A stretch of DNA of 8,395 nucleotides from Fidelibacterota bacterium (lineage in GTDB: Bacteria > Fidelibacterota > UBA2242 > B5-G15): positions 1 through 8,395 of the forward strand of contig QNCQ01000068.1 of NCBI GenBank assembly GCA_003645825.1. Direction: 5' to 3'. Numbering within the stretch: the stretch's first letter is position 1; every line of letters begins with the position of its first letter. Shown one piece after another: positions 1 to 6,300 of the stretch. Below the pieces are notes generated by a model. That model did no database searches, was not told the origin of the DNA, and saw only the letters and a list, made by a program, of their open reading frames with translations. The translations under genes and the position numbers were made by a program.

Positions 1-821
1 CGGACAGTTGTACCAGTTTGCCCCACCTGCCTTTCACGCTCAATAAATCCAGCATCAACAGCAGCTCTACTACCTGCAACCTCACCGCCTAGAAGATGAG
101 CAAGCTCATATAACACCTTGAAATTTTCCTTCGATCCCATTCCATAACCACCTGCCACAATTATCTGAGCTGACTTCAGATCGGCCTTTCTTTCTTCTCT
201 TGAACACTCCAAAACCTTTACAATTTCATCAACAGGGTCGGGGCTATACTCGATTTTTACAATTTCTCCTTCATTGTAGCTATCCAGCGGGACTTTTTCC
301 ATCACCCCTTCGCGAACAGTCGCCATTTGTGTTGGGCTATCGGGCGAGATAATCGTGGCTATTATATTTCCACCAAAAGCTGGCCTTATCTGAAGCAAGA
401 GGTTTTTATACTCTGTATTTAAGTAGTTAACATCGGAGATCTGCAGGTCAGTACAATCAGCAGTCAGCCCACTGCGGGTTGCGGATGCTATTCGCGGAGC
501 AAGATCCCTGCCAGTGTGGGTAGCACCAAAAAGTACAATTCTTGGTTTTCTTTCTTTAACCAACTCTGTAATTACCCGCGAATAGGGGATTGTGCGATAA
601 TGCTTCAACTCGGGATGACTTACAAGTAGAACCTGATCCGTTCCGTACTTGAAAGTTTCCTTTGCAATGTTTTCAACCTTATCCCCTAACAAAACTGCCA
701 CAAGTTTCTCTTTTAACGAAGAGGCAAGCTTTCTTCCCTTGGACAGAAGCTCAAAGCTAACATCAGCAGGTTTCCCGTCATGTTGTTCAATAAAAACCCA
801 TACATTACTATTTGTACTCAT
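1..821 (-). CDS. etfA: Electron transfer flavoprotein, alpha subunit (partial, C-terminus off the left edge)
   Basis: EtfA pairs with EtfB to form a soluble flavoprotein that moves electrons between acyl-CoA or other dehydrogenases and quinone or ferredoxin acceptors. The visible 273 codons start at ATG (819-821). AGGGG lies 5 nt upstream and abuts the etfB stop codon, so the pair is probably translationally coupled. The N-terminal alpha/beta domain begins VWVFIEQHDG. Residues 99-126 carry a family hallmark (GATHTGRDLAPRIASATRSG, then LTADCTDL). The FAD-binding domain shows IVAGGYGMGSKENF (221-234), then AGSRAAVDAG (249-258) and RQVGQTG (264-270), which bind the flavin. The final roughly 50-60 residues, including the expected GISGAIQH-like segment, lie outside the window. 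There is no ferredoxin-like cysteine cluster in the part seen. The identification is very secure; the physiological partner is unknown. Confidence 0.96.
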   Translation of the reverse strand, partial: MSTNSNVWVFIEQHDGKPADVSFELLSKGRKLASSLKEKLVAVLLGDKVENIAKETFKYGTDQVLLVSHPELKHYRTIPYSRVITELVKERKPRIVLFGATHTGRDLAPRIASATRSGLTADCTDLQISDVNYLNTEYKNLLLQIRPAFGGNIIATIISPDSPTQMATVREGVMEKVPLDSYNEGEIVKIEYSPDPVDEIVKVLECSREERKADLKSAQIIVAGGYGMGSKENFKVLYELAHLLGGEVAGSRAAVDAGFIERERQVGQTGTTV

Positions 822-831
822 TTTAGCCCCT

Positions 832-1722
832 TTATCCAAAAATTCTATCTTTCATCAACTCATCAATCAGCCTGCTCAGGCCTTCTCTGGTAGGCGCTAT
901 CTCTACAGGCTCCTTAGACGCAAGCATAACGGAATCAATCTTATACACCTTCGTAGGAGAACCTCTCAATCCACACCTGTTTTCGGGAAGACTCAGCTCC
1001 TTTGAGGTAAGTGTTTTAATAAGCAATCCCTTTCCCTGATATTCTTTTATCAACTCCTCAGGATCGGTAACTTGATCGTTTTCTGCCATTTCCTGCAACT
1101 CAAAAACAGTCCGCGCCTTCTTATAGAACATCAAACGCTTCGCTCTATACGGTCTTGGTTCTGCAGCCTCTTTTACCACTGTTAGAAGTGCCGGCAAGCT
1201 GGTTTCCACGATCTCATAGCCACCATCAATCTGCTTTCTTGCTCTTATTTTACTGTTTTTTACCTCAATTACTTCTTCAACATACGTAATCTGAGGAATT
1301 CCCAGTTTTTCAGCAGTCTGAGGACCCACCTGAGCAGTATCTCCATCTATTGCCTGCCTTCCTGTGATGACCATATCGAATTCACCCAGATATTTAATGA
1401 CTTCGCTCAAGACATAGCTCGTTGCAAGGGTATCAGCCCCAGCGAACTTTATATCCGAAACAAGATAAGCATCATCGGCTCCCATATAGAGGCTCTCTCT
1501 CAGTATATCCGCAGCTCTGGGCGGTCCCATTGTTATAACCGTTACATTACCACCATATTTTTCTTTGAGCTGGAGGGCAACCTCAAGAGCAACTTTATCC
1601 TCCGGATTGAAGATAGCAGGCAATTTGGAGCGATTGATTGTACCATTTTCCTTCATTACATTGCCGGTAATATTCGTTGTGTCTGGTACCTGTTTCGCTA
1701 AAACTGTAATTTTAAGTGCCAT
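832..1722 (-). CDS. etfB: Electron transfer flavoprotein, beta subunit (bifurcating-type sequence)
   Basis: This is the beta subunit of the ETF heterodimer, 296 aa, somewhat longer than the roughly 250-260 aa of classical mitochondrial/proteobacterial EtfB. The start at 1722 is supported by GAGG 5 nt upstream. Visible motifs are the N-terminal strand KITVLAKQVPDT (4-15), a nucleotide-binding FNPEDKVALEVAL segment (38-50), VITMGPPRAADILRESLYMGADDAYL (63-87), FAGADTLATS (93-102) and GRQAIDGDTAQVGPQ (121-135). The C-terminal segment has GLRGSPTKVYKI (251-262). In classical ETFs the region equivalent to 121-135 binds AMP. The GDTAQVGP version is the one found in ETFs of fermentative bacteria such as Acidaminococcus and Megasphaera, which bind a second FAD and bifurcate electrons. 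It lies 10 nt upstream of etfA in the same transcript. The family is certain; bifurcation is inferred from sequence only. Confidence 0.96.
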   Translation of the reverse strand: MALKITVLAKQVPDTTNITGNVMKENGTINRSKLPAIFNPEDKVALEVALQLKEKYGGNVTVITMGPPRAADILRESLYMGADDAYLVSDIKFAGADTLATSYVLSEVIKYLGEFDMVITGRQAIDGDTAQVGPQTAEKLGIPQITYVEEVIEVKNSKIRARKQIDGGYEIVETSLPALLTVVKEAAEPRPYRAKRLMFYKKARTVFELQEMAENDQVTDPEELIKEYQGKGLLIKTLTSKELSLPENRCGLRGSPTKVYKIDSVMLASKEPVEIAPTREGLSRLIDELMKDRIFG

Positions 1723-1727
1723 AACAA

Positions 1728-1733
1728 CCTCAA
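1728..1733 (-). promoter_or_regulatory. Ribosome binding site of etfB
   Basis: On the minus strand TTGAGG lies 5 nt before the etfB ATG. It fixes the start at 1722, in agreement with the conserved N-terminal strand of the protein. Confidence 0.75.
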
Positions 1734-1745
1734 AAAATTTTAGGC

Positions 1746-1813
1746 AAAACTTATTAAAAAGTTTTCAAAAAGCAAACATCTGCCAGGTCTCCTGGTAGAG
1801 TTTCTCTGAAACT
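1746..1813 (-). promoter_or_regulatory. Three consecutive inverted repeats in the etfBA leader
   Basis: The 141-nt gap between the glycosylase gene and etfB holds three inverted repeats in a row. In minus-strand order they are AGTTTC-aga-GAAACT (1813-1799), TCTACCAGG-aga-CCTGGCAGA with one mismatch (1799-1779), and AAAACTT-N6-AAGTTTT (1765-1746). The first two share an AGA loop and touch at base 1799. If transcribed, each could fold into a hairpin upstream of the etfB ribosome site. The middle stem is followed by a U-rich stretch, so it might be a weak terminator for the upstream gene, an attenuator, or a dimeric-repressor operator. The repeats are seen directly; their role is not known. Confidence 0.5.
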
Positions 1814-1831
1814 TTGGCTCTTACTTAAACA

Positions 1832-1837
1832 AGTATA
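1832..1837 (-). promoter_or_regulatory. Possible -10 element for etfBA
   Basis: The minus strand reads TATACT, close to TATAAT, about 110 nt before the etfB start and just upstream of the first inverted repeat. The hexamer 17 nt further upstream (TTTCTG) is a poor -35 box. Read-through from the glycosylase gene is an alternative way to transcribe etfBA. This is a weak call. Confidence 0.3.
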
Positions 1838-1863
1838 CAATCTCCCATAAACTACAGAAATCT

Positions 1864-2517
1864 TTATTTAAATATTTTTCCCGTTTCCATATACCAGAAT
1901 ATGAAATCCAGATACTTCATTTCTACTCCCAGCTTTACGGAAAAATCAGTCATTCTTTCTTCCAGCTCTAAATACCTTCTCTTAGAGATGTTTCTAACTT
2001 CACCGGAAATGACCCCGAATCTCTTCAGGTTCTTTAAGATGTGTCTATCGAGAATAGCAAGGTCTCTGCCTATCCAGATATTTCTCAAAAAGTGGCTCGC
2101 CTCTTTATATCCGATCCCCTTCACCTCTTTTACCAGCACATCTCTTTTTATAGTTGGTGAAACATCAAGCTTCAACAGTTCAAACAGAGGCTTAAACTCA
2201 TCACTCCAGACTTTTTTTCTTAGTTCTGCAATATATCTGGTTTTGTTAGTAGGGAACCTGACACCTGACAAGCACTTCATTACCAGATCTTTATCCCCGG
2301 ATTCGAAGGCATTTGCCTCTTTCAGTTTTAGCACAGCTTCCCAACATATCTTTGCTTTCGATTGGGGTGTTAAAAGACAAAAGATAAGTTCATATATGAT
2401 TTCAAGCTCATTAAATCTTAACCAGATAGCTTTGAATTCTTCCAGCCGCCGATCTATGGGTTCCTTCAGCACAACATACAGTTTCTTTATTTCCTCAGCT
2501 CCAGCTACCTTCTGCAT
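1864..2517 (-). CDS. ogg: Ogg2-type 8-oxoguanine DNA glycosylase / AP lyase
   Basis: This is a bifunctional base-excision repair enzyme of the HhH-GPD superfamily. It removes 8-oxoguanine from DNA and nicks the abasic site through a lysine Schiff base. The protein is 217 aa from the ATG at 2517. An in-frame TTG at 2523 is possible but lies only 2 nt from GAGG, whereas the ATG has GAGG at 8 nt, so ATG is preferred. The family blocks are FCLLTPQSKAKICWEAV (46-62) and the helix-hairpin-helix VKGIGYKEASHFLRN (132-146) with the expected catalytic Lys138. LAILDRHILKNL (153-164) carries the expected catalytic Asp157; the 19-residue Lys-Asp spacing matches human OGG1. The last residue is Lys217. A C-terminal lysine is the feature by which Ogg2 enzymes of archaea and Thermotoga recognise 8-oxoguanine. 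No C-terminal iron-sulfur cysteine cluster, as in Nth, is present. It is divergent from rdgB and 141 nt upstream of etfB. Confidence 0.9.
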   Translation of the reverse strand: MQKVAGAEEIKKLYVVLKEPIDRRLEEFKAIWLRFNELEIIYELIFCLLTPQSKAKICWEAVLKLKEANAFESGDKDLVMKCLSGVRFPTNKTRYIAELRKKVWSDEFKPLFELLKLDVSPTIKRDVLVKEVKGIGYKEASHFLRNIWIGRDLAILDRHILKNLKRFGVISGEVRNISKRRYLELEERMTDFSVKLGVEMKYLDFIFWYMETGKIFK

Positions 2518-2525
2518 ACACAAAG

Positions 2526-2529
2526 CCTC
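2526..2529 (-). promoter_or_regulatory. Ribosome binding site deciding the ogg start
   Basis: GAGG on the minus strand lies 8 nt before ATG (2517) but only 2 nt before the in-frame TTG (2523). Its spacing favours the ATG start and removes two residues from the longest reading frame. Confidence 0.6.
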
Positions 2530-2549
2530 ACTCGCAATAAATAAAACAT

Positions 2550-2579
2550 AGTGTAAATTTAGTTAATTCTATCGTACAA
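2550..2579 (-). promoter_or_regulatory. Possible promoter of ogg
   Basis: On the minus strand TTGTAC (2579-2574) and TACACT (2555-2550) are separated by 18 nt, upstream of the glycosylase gene in an AT-rich stretch. Both boxes match the sigma70 consensus only in part. The site is plausible because the neighbouring gene runs the other way, so ogg needs its own promoter. Confidence 0.35.
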
Positions 2580-2580
2580 C

Positions 2581-2590
2581 CATGCGCATG
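2581..2590. repeat. Perfect 10-bp palindrome in the divergent intergenic region
   Basis: CATGCGCATG is a perfect palindrome. It lies one base from the possible -35 box of ogg and about 30 nt upstream of the rdgB -35 box, which would suit an operator acting on one or both genes. A 10-bp palindrome can also arise by chance. Confidence 0.3.
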
Positions 2591-2619
2591 AACTTTCCCG
2601 GTCTATCGCCCTGAAAAGC

Positions 2620-2648
2620 TTGACATTGAATACAAATATGGGTAAGAT
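2620..2648 (+). promoter_or_regulatory. Near-consensus sigma70-type promoter of rdgB
   Basis: A perfect -35 box TTGACA (2620-2625) and a -10 box TAAGAT (2643-2648) are separated by 17 nt. The expected transcript start is near 2655, leaving a leader of about 25 nt before the ATG at 2680 with AAGGAG in it. The first bases of the -35 box also form an in-frame TTG that would extend rdgB by 20 residues. The promoter makes that longer start very unlikely. Confidence 0.75.
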
Positions 2649-2668
2649 ACATTTTGTTATTGAATGGA

Positions 2669-2674
2669 AAGGAG
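2669..2674 (+). promoter_or_regulatory. Ribosome binding site of rdgB
   Basis: AAGGAG lies 5 nt before the ATG at 2680. It selects this start over the upstream in-frame TTG at 2620 and ATG at 2638. Confidence 0.8.
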
Positions 2675-2679
2675 TGTCG

Positions 2680-3282
2680 ATGATTGATGTGGTATTAGCA
2701 ACGAGGAATGAAGACAAAATCAGGGAAATTGAACACACTTTTAAGGTAGAGGGAGTGGTTCTTCATAGGCTATCCGAATTTGGAGATATTGGAGAAATTA
2801 ATGAAGATGGAAACTCTTTCTACGAAAATGCATTAAGAAAGGCGCAGATTGTTTTTGAGGCAACAAAAATGCCTGCGATAGCTGATGACTCCGGATTAGA
2901 GGTTGATGTTCTTGGCGGTAAGCCCGGCATCTTTTCCTCTAGGTACGCAGGGAGAAATGCTTCCTACGCCGATAACATACACAAGCTAATACAGGAAGTT
3001 AAGCACTACCCCGTTTCCCAGAGGAAGGCCGTTTTCAAGTGTGTGGCACTTTTTTATCATCCAGATTTAACCCTGCATGAGGAGGGTATAGTTGAAGGAT
3101 TAATCCTGACAAATCAACTTGGGAAGGGTGGTTTTGGTTATGACCCTGTTTTCTTTCTACCTGAGCTGGGGAAAACTTTTGCAGAACTAAGTCTTGAGGA
3201 AAAATGTGAATACAGCCACAGAGGTATTGCCTTTCGCAGGCTCAGTGAAGCGCTCAAACAAAACCTGGATAAAATTTCTTAG
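2680..3282 (+). CDS. rdgB: XTP/dITP pyrophosphatase (RdgB/HAM1 family)
   Basis: This cytosolic enzyme hydrolyses dITP, XTP and related deaminated purine nucleoside triphosphates to monophosphate and pyrophosphate, keeping them out of DNA and RNA. The 200-aa length is typical of the family. Visible motifs are VVLATRNEDKIREI (4-17; phosphate-binding T8, N10, K13), NEDGNSFYENALRKA (41-55), AIADDSGLEVDVLGGKPG (66-83) with the catalytic Asp of the DDSGL motif, FSSRYAG (85-91), GKGGFGYDPVFF (148-159) and SHRGIAFRRL (179-188). The base-recognition SHR triad is intact. The start is set by AAGGAG at 5 nt and by a strong promoter just upstream. The gene ends in tandem stops TAG-TGA. It is divergent from a DNA glycosylase for oxidised guanine, so the two may share a role in purine-damage control. 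The following large gene is 89 nt downstream with no clear terminator between. Confidence 0.97.
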   Translation: MIDVVLATRNEDKIREIEHTFKVEGVVLHRLSEFGDIGEINEDGNSFYENALRKAQIVFEATKMPAIADDSGLEVDVLGGKPGIFSSRYAGRNASYADNIHKLIQEVKHYPVSQRKAVFKCVALFYHPDLTLHEEGIVEGLILTNQLGKGGFGYDPVFFLPELGKTFAELSLEEKCEYSHRGIAFRRLSEALKQNLDKIS

Positions 3283-3371
3283 TGAGCGGGGTTTAAGTAA
3301 GGTAGAGACTGCTACATACAGTTAGTTAGATAGAAACTGAAGATTAAAAAAGCAGTTGAGAACAGAAAAGG
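3283..3371 (+). other. Gap between rdgB and the SprA-like gene
   Basis: This 89-nt stretch starts with a second stop codon directly after the rdgB stop. I find no stem-loop followed by a T-run and no convincing -35/-10 pair, so the large downstream gene may be co-transcribed with rdgB. The stop at 3357-3359, in frame with the large gene, limits how far its start could move upstream. Confidence 0.4.
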
Positions 3372-6300
3372 ATGTTCAGGGTAAGATTTGTTTATCTGTA
3401 TATTGTGCTTTCAGTTTTCTTTAATATTGCTTTTCCCCGGACGGAAAGCGAAGAAGGAAGGGTTTACCCACCAAAGATAGATTTTCTCAAAAAGTGGTTT
3501 GCAGATCCTGGAATTGAACAAAAAAGGGGGCTGATCGGACTGACAGACTCTACAGATTGGTATTTTCTTAATAGAAATATTTTGGAGCTGAGATTGAGAG
3601 GGCTTCGAGCTGAAAAGGGGATTGATGATAGCTACAGGAATTTTATTTTCGCCACTACCTACGATGGATATGAAGTATTCTTACCATACGTTATTGATAT
3701 ATCCAGATACTACGAGAATAAGAAACAGCAGACTTTAAGAGAACTCTTCATTCAGACACTTCTCAAGAAAGAAGAGAAAACAAAATCTCCAATGGGAAAG
3801 ATCGAGTTAGTGGGAGCAGATATAGCTGGCCAGAGAGTATCCTTAAGAATGTCAGGGAACATTAGCATAAATGGCAAACTCCAAAATCAATCCCGCTCGC
3901 AGGTTAGGACGGGAATAAGGGAGGGAAGGACTACTTCCTTTATCATAGATCAAAAACAACAGCTCAACATTGAAGGAAAAATTGGAGACAGGATAAGCCT
4001 TCTTGTTGATCAGGATAGTGAGAGAGAATTTGATTTTGAAAACAACTTGAGAGTTATATATACAGGTGATGAAGACGAAATAATTCAGAAGATCGAAGCA
4101 GGAAATGTTTCTCTCAATCTTCAGGGTACTCAATTTGCTACTTACTCAGGGAAAAACAGTGGACTATTTGGTTTTAAAACATCAATGAAGCTTGGTGGTA
4201 TAAATATCACAACTATCGCAAGCGTAGAAAGAAGCGAGAAAAATGCTCTCACTGCTTCGGGAGGAGAAACAGAGACAATCTATACCATAGATGACTATGA
4301 TTACAGAAAAAATCTCTACTTTTTCCTTGACATGGAATTTCGAAGGAATATGTATCCGCTTGTAAATGGTTCAACATTTAAATTTGATCCAAACAGAATA
4401 GTGTCTGACCTCAAAGTCTATCGCTCTGTCAGAATTGAGAAACCAGGGGTTATCTATGGAGTTGCGTATGTTGACCCCAATGATACTACCCAATATCCTG
4501 AACTTGCTGAAAAAAGATTGTTTGAGTTGTTGGAACAGGGGAAGGATTATGAGGTAAATAGAAATTTGGGTTTTATAAGGCTTTCATCTCCTGCTCGTGA
4601 TGATGAGATAATTGCTGTTGCATACAGGATCATTGATAGTGAATCCAATACCATAAAGGAGTATGGAGACTGGGATAGAAGCCCGGAAGATACTTCTCGG
4701 ATAGTTTTAAAACTGATAAAACCTCAGAACATGTTGCCAAATCATCCTTGCTGGGATCTGGAATTTAAAAATGTGTATTACCTAGGATCAGTGAATATAA
4801 ACCCTGATGGCTTCGAACTCAAGATAATTTATACCCGTGGGAAAACGAAGGAGGACGAGGTAGCAGAAGACGGTCAAACTTTTTTACAAAAGTTTGGGCT
4901 CGATATAATGGATAAGAACGGTAATCCTGTCCCAGATGATATAGCCGATATCGAGAAACCCGCTATTTTTAATTTGCAACAGGGGGAACTCTGGTTTCCG
5001 TTCCTCCGTCCTTTCCAGTACGGAGAAAATGACGAATCGGGGGAGAGGAATCCCAATCTAAGCCCGGAATATAGCTGCTCTGCAATGTACGACAGTAGCA
5101 GAATGGATTACGATGATATATATGCAGACAAAAAGTTTCAGATTGTCGTTAAATATAAAAATAGAAGTTCTACCCTGATGCTAAAACCCATGATTATAGA
5201 GGGGAGTGAATCTGTTACCTTAAATGGTCAACCTCTGAGAAAAGGTGTAGACTATACCATAGACTATTTTTCCGGCACCCTCACACTACTCAAACCAGAA
5301 GCCCTTGACCCCAACGCCGATTTAAAAGTTACATACGAAACGAATGAGCTGTTTCAGGTTGATAAGAAAACGATTCTTGGTGCCAGGGCTGAATACAACA
5401 TAAACGAGAAATCTTTCATAGGATTGACTACCCTTTACTATTCCAAATCCGTCATGGAAGACAAAGTGGAGCTGGGGTATGAGCCCATGAGAAATTTTCT
5501 CTGGGATATAAACGGCAGGTTTTCGACAGATCTTCATTTCATCAATAAGACTCTAAACTATATTCCAGGGCTGAATCTAGAAAAGCCTTCCACTTTCAGA
5601 ATCGAAGGAGAGCTTGCGAGAATAGTATCGAACCCAAATACCATAAATAACCCAGAAACAGGAGACTTCAGCGGGGTTGGCTTCGTTGACGATTTTGAAG
5701 GTTCCAAAAGAACCATGTCTCCTCCAGTAATCAGACGATACTGGGTTATGTCTTCTGCTCCTCTGGAGAAAAAGCAGAATGAAAGAGGTTTTCTATATTG
5801 GTACAACCCTTTCGGTGGCGTTCCAACAAAATCGATCTGGCCGAACAAGGATGTGAGCTATCGTAATCAAACCGATATCACAGAAATTCTAGTACTGGGG
5901 TTCGATCCGTTTTGGTCAATAGCAGTAGCCGATGGAGTTGTTCCACCTGAGAGAGCATGGGGTGGGATTACCTACTCATTCCCACCTAGCTACTACGATC
6001 AGTCAAAAACGAAATTCATAGAAATATGGGTAAAGGGTGACCATGGGAGAGTTCACATTGATCTTGGAGAAATCAGCGAGGATATAAATGGGAACGGAAT
6101 TCTGGATAAAGAGGACAAACCTGAAGAGGGTTCCGGTTTCCAGTTTGGAAATGGAACGCTGGATCCCGGTGAAGATGTAGGAATAGATGGCGTTCCCGAT
6201 GAAGAAGAATATATTGTTAACAGCTTTGGTGATACGTTACGATATGGTGATGATTCTCTAAGGTTTTATAAACGAGATCCAGAAGACCCTCATTCTGACA

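Noticed and set aside
649..1005. A 118-codon plus-strand frame across the etfB-etfA junction
   Set aside because: It is antisense to two clearly conserved ETF genes and shows no family features.
1901..2551. A 216-codon open frame on the plus strand opposite the glycosylase gene
   Set aside because: It is serine- and phenylalanine-rich with no recognisable motif and lies fully antisense to a gene with intact catalytic residues. It is a shadow frame.
2620..2679. Twenty-residue N-terminal extension of rdgB from TTG at 2620
   Set aside because: The TTG is part of a TTGACA -35 box with a matching -10 box 17 nt downstream, so these bases are probably upstream of the transcript start. The ATG at 2680 has a good ribosome site and the family-typical N-terminus.
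3283..3371. Terminator or independent promoter between rdgB and the SprA-like gene
   Set aside because: I found no stem followed by a T-run and no -35/-10 pair with acceptable boxes and spacing.
3852..4133. A minus-strand frame of 93 codons, and similar short frames at 4874-5056, 5322-5537, 5558-5848, 6452-6769 and 7568-7753
   Set aside because: All lie antisense within the continuous SprA-like reading frame, which stays open for 1674 codons and carries family motifs throughout.
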